Shown here piece after piece: positions 1 to 5,317 of a DNA stretch of 9,059 bases. This DNA comes from Clostridiaceae bacterium. Lineage in GTDB: Bacteria; Bacillota; Clostridia; Saccharofermentanales; UBA5734. Under the pieces are notes generated by a model. It did not search any database. It was not told the origin of the DNA and saw only the letters and a program-made list of their open reading frames with translations. Numbering within the stretch: position 1 is the stretch's first letter; every line of letters begins with the position of its first letter. The stretch spans positions 1 through 9,059 of the forward strand of contig JAAZFW010000276.1 of assembly GCA_012511525.1 (NCBI GenBank), in the 5' to 3' direction. The position numbers and the translations under genes were made by a program.

Positions 1-434
1 AGCAGGATCTGCGCGGCCGTCGCCGAACGGTTGCCGCTGCGGCAATAGACCACGAGCGGCGTCGCCTTGTCTTTGGGCAGCTCGCTGAGCTTTGCCTGCA
101 GCTGATCGATCGGCAGCAGCAGGGCGCCTTCGATATGACCGGATTTAAATTCCGCCTCGGTGCGCACGTCGATCAGCAGCGCGTCGGGTTTGTTGTCCAA
201 GATGGCGAGCGCTTCGTCGGCGTCGACCAGCTGAACCGTCGCGGCGGTCGTTGTCGTTGTCGTTGTATTTGTCGTTGTCGCTGCGGTTGCGGCTGTGGTG
301 TTTTTTGTCGTCGTGGCTTCGGTTGATGTGGGCGATGCGGCTTGGGCGCAGGAAGCCAGAACCAGTGCCGCCGCCACCAGGGGCATTCCCAGCGCAAGCA
401 GCCGGCGTGTTTTTTGGGATAAGGTTTTTTTCAT
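1..434 (-). CDS. Rhodanese-domain lipoprotein (C-terminus beyond window)
   Basis: The leftward reading frame gives 144 residues before the window edge. Residues 1-29 form a lipoprotein signal: basic start (MKKTLSQKTRR), hydrophobic stretch and lipobox L-A-S-C with the lipidated Cys at 29. Residues 38-65 are an almost pure Thr/Ala linker. The rhodanese fold starts near 66 (VQLVDADEAL) and shows the family motifs LLIDVRTEAEFKSGHIEGA and the active-site loop CRSGNRS at 130-136, with Cys130 as the predicted persulfide-carrying residue. Single-domain rhodaneses transfer sulfane sulfur between thiols and cyanide-like acceptors; this one would be tethered outside the cytoplasmic membrane. The start at 434 is supported by an AGGTGA ribosome binding site at 440-445 (complement) and by the signal peptide. 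It is divergent from a Crp/Fnr regulator that probably controls it (inference). The domain and lipobox are clear; the physiological acceptor is unknown. Confidence 0.9.
   Translation of the reverse strand, partial: MKKTLSQKTRRLLALGMPLVAAALVLASCAQAASPTSTEATTTKNTTAATAATTTNTTTTTTTAATVQLVDADEALAILDNKPDALLIDVRTEAEFKSGHIEGALLLPIDQLQAKLSELPKDKATPLVVYCRSGNRSATAAQIL
249..320 (-). repeat. Low-complexity GTTGTC-type repeat coding a Thr/Ala linker
   Basis: On the + strand this stretch is built from imperfect GTTGTC / GTTGTATTTGTC units; on the coding strand it is ACGACA-like and encodes residues about 39-62 of the lipoprotein, nearly all Thr and Ala. Such tracts act as flexible, possibly glycosylated, spacers between lipid anchor and domain, and may change length by slippage. 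Confidence 0.7.
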
Positions 435-451
435 GGCAATCACCTCGCTTG

Positions 452-460
452 TGATATAAT
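452..460 (+). promoter_or_regulatory. Extended -10 promoter of the Crp/Fnr gene
   Basis: TGATATAAT matches an extended -10 element (TG at 452-453, one base, then consensus TATAAT at 455-460). No convincing -35 hexamer lies at 16-18 bp spacing, as is usual for extended -10 promoters. Predicted transcription start is near 467. The region that polymerase would cover upstream overlaps the ribosome binding site and start codon of the divergent rhodanese gene, so the two genes are tightly linked in cis. Confidence 0.65.
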
Positions 461-467
461 CGGATAT

Positions 468-482
468 GCGGCCAAAGGCCGC
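468..482. promoter_or_regulatory. Inverted repeat at the Crp/Fnr gene start site, possible operator
   Basis: GCGGCC-AAA-GGCCGC is a perfect 6-bp-arm inverted repeat. It begins right at the predicted start of transcription (near 467) and lies between the two divergent genes. It could be an operator for autoregulation or a short leader hairpin. It does not resemble the FNR/CRP consensus half-sites TTGAT or TGTGA, so binding by the neighbouring regulator is conjecture. Confidence 0.35.
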
Positions 483-536
483 GTAAGTTCGTCTTGACCG
501 GTGCTCATGGCCGGCGGGACCGTACAGGAGTGTGAC

Positions 537-1220
537 ATGCCAACCCAAGATGAGATCCGCCAGATCGAAGCGTTGTTTCCCGTCCTGACCCGCATTGCGC
601 AAAAAGACCGCCAAGTCATCTACGCCGCCGGCCAGCTGATCGAGCTGCCGGTCGGTCAGATGCTGATGCAGCAAAACCAGCAGTGCCAGTTTATCCCCCT
701 GGTCCTGACGGGCCAGCTCAGGGTTTACACCTTGTCGTCGAGCGGCCGCGAAATGACGCTGTTCCGGACCGGTCCCGGCGACACCTGCGTGCTGTCGATC
801 GCCTGCCAGATCAAGAACCAGGATTTTCCGGCCCTGGCCCAGGTCGAGGAAGCGGCCAGGCTGTTCATGGTGCCGGTGCCGGTCTACCTGCAGGTCTTGG
901 CCGGACAGCCGGCCTGGAAGGACTACATCATCCTGACCCTTTACGGGCATCTGACCTCAACCATGCAGACCCTTGAGGCGGTGGCTTTCAACCGCACGGA
1001 CCGCCGCCTGGCCGAATGGCTGCTCAGCCACCGGGTGGGATCCGGCGAGGAGATCGCCTGCACCCATGAAGCGATCGCCGTCGAACTGGGCACCGCCCGG
1101 GAAGTCGTCTCCCGCCTGCTGGGGGAACTCAAAAGTCAAGGTGCGGTGGCACTTGGCCGCGGAAAGATCCGCATCCTCAAACCGGCCATCTTGCGCGACA
1201 TGAGCGATGCCGGCCGCTGA
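537..1220 (+). CDS. Crp/Fnr-family transcriptional regulator
   Basis: This 227-residue protein has the Crp/Fnr layout. An N-terminal cyclic-nucleotide-binding-type beta barrel spans about 30-120 (GQLRVYTLSSSGREMTLFRTGPGD), a long dimerisation helix about 130-162, and a C-terminal winged helix-turn-helix about 172-215 (CTHEAIAVELGTAREVVSRLL, the FNR-type recognition helix). It lacks the N-terminal four-cysteine cluster of FNR and the Arg-Ser/Thr phosphate-binding signature of cAMP-binding CRP, so it is probably neither a [4Fe-4S] oxygen sensor nor a cAMP receptor. Cys84 and Cys90 sit in the barrel turn that normally contacts the ligand, which suggests thiol-based sensing (inference). The start at 537 is chosen over an in-frame ATG-containing upstream extension because AGGAG at 526-530 is spaced 6 nt from it. 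Divergence from a rhodanese gene fits a sulfur or redox signal. Confidence 0.9.
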   Translation: MPTQDEIRQIEALFPVLTRIAQKDRQVIYAAGQLIELPVGQMLMQQNQQCQFIPLVLTGQLRVYTLSSSGREMTLFRTGPGDTCVLSIACQIKNQDFPALAQVEEAARLFMVPVPVYLQVLAGQPAWKDYIILTLYGHLTSTMQTLEAVAFNRTDRRLAEWLLSHRVGSGEEIACTHEAIAVELGTAREVVSRLLGELKSQGAVALGRGKIRILKPAILRDMSDAGR

Positions 1221-1263
1221 CAGAACCAGCATAACGGGAATTTGGCGCCGGTTCTGTAACCGG
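1221..1263 (+). other. Overlapping inverted repeats after the regulator gene
   Basis: CAGAACC at 1221-1227, directly after the stop codon, can pair with GGTTCTG at 1250-1256. CCGGTT at 1248-1253 can instead pair with AACCGG at 1258-1263 across a 4-nt loop. The two stems share bases and so exclude each other. No T-run follows either stem, so I do not call an intrinsic terminator. They may reduce readthrough into speD or be chance structure in GC-rich DNA. Confidence 0.3.
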
Positions 1264-1271
1264 AATCACAA

Positions 1272-1301
1272 TTGAGCCGGGCCCGGCTGGTATGATATAA
1301 T
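1272..1301 (+). promoter_or_regulatory. speD promoter
   Basis: A -35-like TTGAGC (1272-1277) is followed by an 18-bp spacer and consensus TATAAT (1296-1301), with an extended -10 TG at 1293-1294. The predicted start of transcription is near 1308, giving a leader of about 49 nt. The spacer contains a 14-bp perfect palindrome, AGCCGGGCCCGGCT (1275-1288), overlapping the last bases of the -35. A protein bound there would block polymerase. Confidence 0.7.
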
Positions 1302-1304
1302 CGC

Positions 1305-1323
1305 TTGCATTGCTTTCATGCAA
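1305..1323. promoter_or_regulatory. Inverted repeat at the speD transcription start
   Basis: TTGCAT (1305-1310) and ATGCAA (1318-1323) form a 6-bp inverted repeat with a 7-nt centre that spans the predicted start site. It could be an operator, or a small hairpin at the 5' end of the speD transcript. No regulator is assigned. Confidence 0.35.
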
Positions 1324-1356
1324 ACCAACTGAATTGGAGGGGGATACCGGCAAAAA

Positions 1357-2178
1357 ATGGAAAGAACGGAAAATGGAAAAATCAAGCTGCATGGCTTCAA
1401 CAACCTGACGAAAACGCTGAGCTTCAACATGTACGATATTTGCTACGCCAAGTCGGTCGAAGACCGCAACGCCTACATCGAGTACATCGACGAGCAATAC
1501 AATGCCGAACGCTTGACGACGATCTTGGAGCATGTTACCCAGATCATCGGGGCCACTATTTTGAACACCGCCAAGCAGGATTATTATCCGCGCGGTTCGA
1601 GCGTCGCGCTTCTGATCAGCGAAGAAGGCCTGGTCCAGGCCCAGGGCGGGCAGATGCAGCCGGATGACAATGTCCGTTCAACGCCGGAAATCATCCTGGC
1701 CCACCTCGATAAAAGCCATATCACGGTGCACACCTATCCGGAGTACCACCCGGATGGCGGCGTCGCGACGTTCCGGGCGGACATCGATGTCGCGACCTGC
1801 GGCGAGATCTCGCCGCTCAACGCGCTCAGCTACCTGGTGCAAAGCTTTGACGCCGACATCATGACCCTCGATTACCGCGTGCGCGGCTTCACACGCAAAA
1901 TCACCGGAGAAAAACTGTTCATCGACCATACCATCACGTCGATCCAGAACTATATCCCTGAGTCCGTGCGTGACAACTACCAGATGATCGATGTCAACGT
2001 CTACCAGGAGAATATCTTCCACACCAAGTGCAAGCTGAAGAACTTCGACCTGGACAACTACCTTTTTGGTTCCTCGCAGGCGGATCTGCATCCGGGCGAG
2101 GTGCGCATGATCACACGCAAAATCATGCGCGAGATGGAAGAGATCTACAACGGGCGCAACATGCCCTGGGTGAATTAG
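1357..2178 (+). CDS. speD: S-adenosylmethionine decarboxylase proenzyme
   Basis: This is a pyruvoyl enzyme that converts S-adenosylmethionine to decarboxylated SAM, the aminopropyl donor for spermidine synthesis, in the cytoplasm. At 273 residues it matches the long E. coli-type (class 1a) family of about 264. Family landmarks: KLHGFNNLTKTLSFNMYDICYAK near the N-terminus and AHLDKSHITVHTYPEYHPDGG at 115-135. Self-cleavage is expected between Lys119 and Ser120, with Ser120 becoming the pyruvoyl group. His125 and Cys148 have the same spacing from the serine (5 and 28 residues) as E. coli His117 and Cys140. GGAGGGGG at 1336-1343 is the only ribosome binding site, 13 nt from the ATG, which is long; no alternative ATG/GTG/TTG start fits better. 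No spermidine synthase gene lies beside it, so the partner must be elsewhere or missing. Confidence 0.97.
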   Translation: MERTENGKIKLHGFNNLTKTLSFNMYDICYAKSVEDRNAYIEYIDEQYNAERLTTILEHVTQIIGATILNTAKQDYYPRGSSVALLISEEGLVQAQGGQMQPDDNVRSTPEIILAHLDKSHITVHTYPEYHPDGGVATFRADIDVATCGEISPLNALSYLVQSFDADIMTLDYRVRGFTRKITGEKLFIDHTITSIQNYIPESVRDNYQMIDVNVYQENIFHTKCKLKNFDLDNYLFGSSQADLHPGEVRMITRKIMREMEEIYNGRNMPWVN

Positions 2179-2200
2179 GGACTGTTCATCATAACAGCCC
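2178..2200 (+). terminator. Possible weak terminator hairpin after speD
   Basis: GGG-A-CTGTT, a 6-nt loop, then AACAG-CCC gives an 8-bp stem with one bulged A, starting at the last base of the speD stop codon. It lacks a following T-run (CTTAGCG), so it is at best a weak or factor-dependent terminator. If it is not functional, speD and the next two genes could be one transcript, since I found no convincing promoter in 2201-2246. Confidence 0.25.
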
Positions 2201-2246
2201 CTTAGCGTAACAGACCGGCGCTTGCATTGGAACAGGCGGACAGGAA

Positions 2247-2642
2247 ATGGGCGGCTACACGATGAGCGACATGACCTTGTACCTCAATATCCTGGCGATC
2301 AGCATCGCCGGGCTGGCCGTCCTGATCATCCTGGTCAACGCAGCCATCCTTTTGCTGCGCCCGATCGCCCGCCGCCACGCGTCCCGGACCGACCTTGACC
2401 AGGTCGGCCAGAAGGCGACGGTCGTCAAGTCGATCCGGCCGGGCCGGCCCGGGCAGATCCGCTACCGCACGGACGAGGGCTACCACCAGGCGGACGCCGA
2501 GGCCGACAGCCTGATCCGCAACGGCCGTCCGGTCCTGATCCTGTCGGTCGTCCAGGACCGCTTCCGGGTCCGGCCGCTGACCGACGAGGAACAGGCCGCA
2601 TCCAAGCGCAGCGAAGCGGCCGCCCGGGACGACGCCCTATGA
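2247..2642 (+). CDS. NfeD-like small membrane protein with OB-fold domain
   Basis: This is a 131-residue protein with one N-terminal transmembrane helix (about 11-38, leucine/isoleucine/alanine-rich, ending in basic RPIARRHASR). A soluble domain at about 51-111 resembles the NfeD C-terminal OB fold: V-G-Q-K-A-T-V-V near the start, then P-G...G-Q-I, and the late pattern A-D-S-L-I-R-N-G-R-P-V-L-I-L-S-V-V. A charged Glu/Ala/Arg tail follows. NfeD-type proteins usually partner with membrane proteases or SPFH/flotillin proteins, but no such gene is in the window. AGGCGG at 2234-2239 supports the ATG at 2247; an in-frame ATG at 2262 with its own GGGCGG is an alternative that would remove five residues. 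The stop codon overlaps the start of the radical SAM gene (ATGA), so translation is probably coupled. The family call rests on pattern only. Confidence 0.65.
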   Translation: MGGYTMSDMTLYLNILAISIAGLAVLIILVNAAILLLRPIARRHASRTDLDQVGQKATVVKSIRPGRPGQIRYRTDEGYHQADAEADSLIRNGRPVLILSVVQDRFRVRPLTDEEQAASKRSEAAARDDAL

Positions 2643-4417
2643 CCCGCCTGCTCCTGTGCGGGCTGAACGCCCGTTATGACCACACCTGCCTGGCGGTACG
2701 CAGCCTGGCCGCCGCTCTGGACGAAAACCCGATCCACGGCCTGATGACGAAGCGGCGGGAATGGACGGTCAACGACCCGCTTCTCGTCCTGCTGCATCGC
2801 CTGGCAGACGAGGACGCCGACATCTACGCGTTTTCCTGCTATATCTGGAACCGGACGTTAACCGAGACCCTCAGCCTGGAACTAAAAAAGATAAAACCGG
2901 GCGCGGTCGTCGTCTGGGGCGGACCGGAGGCGGAGACACAGTCTGAGGCCATCCTGGGGCGTGGCGCCGCCGATTTCATCCTGACCGGTGAAGGGGAGAT
3001 CACCTTGCCGCGGCTGCTCCGCTGCCTGACCGAGCACGGCCGGACGCCGCCGCAAACGGCGCTCAAGGCGCTGCCCGGCCTGATTTGGCTAAGCCCTGGG
3101 ACCGGCCAGCTGGAGCAAAATGGCCCGCCGGCTCCGCTGGCGGACGGATCCTGGCCGTTTCCGTACCGGGACGAGGACCTCAAGCAGGACAAAGAGAAGA
3201 TCCTCTATTACGAGGCCAGCCGCGGCTGCCCGTTCGGCTGCAGCTACTGCCTGTCCGAGCGCGACCGCCAGGTGCGCCGCCGCCCGCTGGAGCGGGTGCT
3301 GCAGGAACTGGACCGCCTGATCGCCGCCGACGTGCGCCTGGTCAAGTTTGTCGACCGGACCTTCAACCTTAATCCGGAACGGGCCCGCCAGATCTGGCGC
3401 CACCTGATCGCGCGCAGCCGGGAAACAGGGGCACGCACCTGCTTTCACTTTGAGCTGGGCGGCGACCTGCTTGAGCCGGACGATCTCGAGCTGCTCAGCC
3501 AGGCGCCATCCGGCTTGTTCCAGGTCGAGATCGGCGTGCAGAGCGCCCACCCGGACGTGCTGCGTGCCGTCAACCGCCCGTCCCGGCTGGAGGTGCTGGC
3601 CTGGCAGGTCGGCCTGCTGCGCCAGGCCGGCAATTGCCACATCCACCTGGACCTGATCGCTGGGCTGCCAGGCGAGACGTTCGCGCGTTTCACTGAATCG
3701 CTCGACTGGGTCTGGGCGCTTCGGCCGCACCAGCTGCAGCTGGGCTTTTTAAAACTTCTGCCCGGCACCTCCTTGTGGCAGCAGGCCCGCGAGCGGGGCT
3801 GGCGCTGGCTGGATGTGCCGCCTTACGAGGTTCTGGAAACGGATTCGATCGGGTTTAGCGAGCTGGGCCGGCTGAAGCAGATTGCCGAGCTTCTGGAGCG
3901 CTACCTGAACGTCGATCAGTCCTGCGCCTTTCGCTTCGCTGCCGCGCACTGGCCGCGTCCCTGGCAGTTCCTGGACGATTTTTCAAAGTTTTGCGACCGG
4001 CGCGGCCTGTTTGACCGTGCCCTGGGCATCGAGGAACGGCTGCGCCAGCTGTGGCAGTTCGTCCGGGACAGCCGCAAGCTCTCCGATCCGGCCCTGGGCC
4101 AGCAGCTCGACCTGCTGCGGACGGATTTTCAGCTGATGGGCCAAATGAGCCAGCCCGATTGGCTCGGCTTTTGGGCGTTGGCCGCAGGCAAGCCGGCACA
4201 AAATCAGCTGCGATTCGCGGTGCGTCAGGCCGGCTGGCCGGTCGCGGATTCCCGCCTGCGCTTTGACCGCATCCGGCTGGACTGGGACGTGCTGCTCCGG
4301 GACGGGCACGTTAAAGACGCCGATTTCCTGATGGTGTACGGGCGGAAAGAGAGCAAGATGGTTTTGCTGGCCAGCGGCCCGTTTGAGGCAGGCCTGCCGC
4401 CCTATCAGCCGAAGTGA
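2639..4417 (+). CDS. B12-binding/radical SAM protein with DUF4080-type C-terminus
   Basis: This protein has 592 residues. The N-terminal 1-150 has the Rossmann-like pattern of B12-binding radical SAM proteins, including VVWGGPEAE at 91-99 and LTGEGEITLPRLL at 115-127, but no DxHxxG cobalamin-coordinating motif is visible. The radical SAM core follows, with the cluster cysteines in CPFGCSYC (Cys197, Cys201, Cys204). Later core elements are LVKFVDRTFNLN, the FHFELGGDLL strand and VEIGVQSAHPDVL. The C-terminal part beyond about 400 matches my recollection of DUF4080, common in Clostridia and Bacteroidetes, whose substrate is unknown. It would bind a [4Fe-4S] cluster and cleave SAM reductively in the cytoplasm. 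The ATG overlaps the stop of the NfeD-like gene by 4 bp, and the 3' end overlaps the convergent patatin gene by 13 bp. Confidence 0.88.
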   Translation: MTRLLLCGLNARYDHTCLAVRSLAAALDENPIHGLMTKRREWTVNDPLLVLLHRLADEDADIYAFSCYIWNRTLTETLSLELKKIKPGAVVVWGGPEAETQSEAILGRGAADFILTGEGEITLPRLLRCLTEHGRTPPQTALKALPGLIWLSPGTGQLEQNGPPAPLADGSWPFPYRDEDLKQDKEKILYYEASRGCPFGCSYCLSERDRQVRRRPLERVLQELDRLIAADVRLVKFVDRTFNLNPERARQIWRHLIARSRETGARTCFHFELGGDLLEPDDLELLSQAPSGLFQVEIGVQSAHPDVLRAVNRPSRLEVLAWQVGLLRQAGNCHIHLDLIAGLPGETFARFTESLDWVWALRPHQLQLGFLKLLPGTSLWQQARERGWRWLDVPPYEVLETDSIGFSELGRLKQIAELLERYLNVDQSCAFRFAAAHWPRPWQFLDDFSKFCDRRGLFDRALGIEERLRQLWQFVRDSRKLSDPALGQQLDLLRTDFQLMGQMSQPDWLGFWALAAGKPAQNQLRFAVRQAGWPVADSRLRFDRIRLDWDVLLRDGHVKDADFLMVYGRKESKMVLLASGPFEAGLPPYQPK

Positions 4418-5178
4418 TGGGCGAGCAGCACCTGGCTGGCGTCGCGGTAGCCCTGGCGGATGTTGGCGTCGATCATCTCGTGGCGGATATCCAGGATGCC
4501 GCCGATCGGTTTTTCCGGCTTGATCGAGATCACCTGGACGTCACCGGGATCATAGGTGCGCACCAGGCCGATGCCGCCGACTTCCACCTCGATGATCCGG
4601 GTAAAGCCGCGTGACAGGAGCATTTCGGTTGGCCGGTTATTGTAGATGCCGCCGTCGACAAAACGCTTGCCGTCGATCTTGACCGCCCGGAACAAGGGCA
4701 GGCTGGCGCTGGCCAGGATAAAGTCGAACAGACGTCCCGGCGGGACATCGGCGCGAAAGACGCTGACCGGACGAAAATCGGTCAGGGAATAGGTGAGGAC
4801 GCCCAGGTCGACCGGTGACTGGCGCAGACGCGCTTCGTCGAGATAGCGGTCCATCTGGCGGCGCAGCGGGCTGGTGTCCAGTCCGCGCTCCTGGATGACC
4901 AGGCGGGTCAGGGTGGGCAGGTTGCGGTGGTCGAAGACGTTGTCGGGCACCGGCAGCGGCTCGGGAAGCTCGACCAGGTCTTTTACCGAGATTTCGTGCC
5001 AGGCTCGATGGGCGGTCTCGTAGTCGCCCTGACAGATAAAGGCGCCGTTAATCGCCCCGATCGAGACGCCGACCACGGCGCTGATGGGAACCTCGCGCTC
5101 GATCAGCGCTTTCCAGACGCCCAGCTGATAAGCGCCACGCGTGCCGCCGCCGGCCAGGACCAGGCCAAATCCATCCAT
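4405..5178 (-). CDS. Patatin-like phospholipase family protein
   Basis: This 257-residue cytoplasmic patatin-fold serine hydrolase (acyl hydrolase on phospholipids or other lipids) carries all catalytic elements. They are the oxyanion-hole glycines GGGTRGAYQLG at 10-20, the nucleophile elbow GVSIG with Ser39, and the catalytic Asp175 in VDGGIYNNRP. The Ser-Asp dyad is thus intact. There is no signal peptide or transmembrane helix, and the length is normal for the small bacterial subgroup related to RssA/YchK. The start at 5178 is backed by an AGGGGGG ribosome binding site (5186-5192, complement). The gene is divergent from pgi and convergent with the DUF4080 gene. Its promoter shares a -35 hexamer with the pgi promoter. 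The substrate cannot be told from sequence. Confidence 0.94.
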   Translation of the reverse strand: MDGFGLVLAGGGTRGAYQLGVWKALIEREVPISAVVGVSIGAINGAFICQGDYETAHRAWHEISVKDLVELPEPLPVPDNVFDHRNLPTLTRLVIQERGLDTSPLRRQMDRYLDEARLRQSPVDLGVLTYSLTDFRPVSVFRADVPPGRLFDFILASASLPLFRAVKIDGKRFVDGGIYNNRPTEMLLSRGFTRIIEVEVGGIGLVRTYDPGDVQVISIKPEKPIGGILDIRHEMIDANIRQGYRDASQVLLAHHFG

Positions 5179-5207
5179 GCGCGTTCCCCCCTAATATTCT
5201 TAAGGCC

Positions 5208-5236
5208 ATTATCCCGCGGCTTCGGTTTCGTTGCAA
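5208..5236 (-). promoter_or_regulatory. Promoter of the patatin-like gene
   Basis: Read leftward, TTGCAA (5236-5231) is followed by exactly 17 bp and GATAAT (5213-5208), a 4/6 and 5/6 match to the -35 and -10 consensus. Transcription would start near 5201, about 22 nt before the start codon, and the leader just holds the ribosome binding site. The -35 is the same six bases used by pgi on the other strand. Confidence 0.65.
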
Positions 5237-5259
5237 GCATCTGGGGCATGCGCTATACT
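5231..5259 (+). promoter_or_regulatory. pgi operon promoter
   Basis: TTGCAA (5231-5236), a 17-bp spacer and TATACT (5254-5259) form a good sigma-A/sigma-70 promoter. The predicted start of transcription is near 5266. The leader holds a small hairpin (CGGCAG-TTGGC-CTGCCG, 5280-5296) and then an AGGAGG ribosome binding site at 5306-5311, 6 nt before the pgi ATG. Confidence 0.7.
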
Positions 5260-5317
5260 GAATCGGAATAACCGCGCTCCGGCAGTTGGCCTGCCGTCGA
5301 GCGACAGGAGGCAAAAA

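Noticed and set aside
173..397. Arg/Gln/Pro-rich frame opposite the rhodanese linker
   Set aside because: It is a shadow of the GTTGTC-like repeat in another frame, with low-complexity translation and no ribosome binding site; the rhodanese frame explains the region.
501..536. A longer regulator reading frame with 12 extra N-terminal residues
   Set aside because: AGGAG at 526-530 sits inside the extension and is ideally spaced for the ATG at 537; the extension has no ribosome binding site of its own.
435..536. FNR- or CRP-type consensus operator between the divergent genes
   Set aside because: No TTGAT-N4-ATCAA or TGTGA-N6-TCACA pair is present; only the GCGGCC inverted repeat stands out.
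2201..2246. Separate promoter for the NfeD-like gene
   Set aside because: No hexamer pair with a fair -10 and acceptable spacing is visible; co-transcription with speD or a weak promoter remains possible.
3089..3730. 213-residue leftward frame inside the radical SAM/DUF4080 gene
   Set aside because: High G+C leaves long antisense frames open; no family resemblance, and the sense frame carries clear radical SAM motifs.
4387..4398. GGCAGGCCTGCC palindrome as an intrinsic terminator
   Set aside because: No loop and no following T-run on either strand; it lies in coding sequence of GC-rich DNA where short palindromes are expected by chance.
5231..5317. In-frame upstream extension of pgi by 29 residues
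   Set aside because: The extension covers the -35 and -10 elements and the ribosome binding site; pgi proteins of this type start as the ATG at 5318 predicts.
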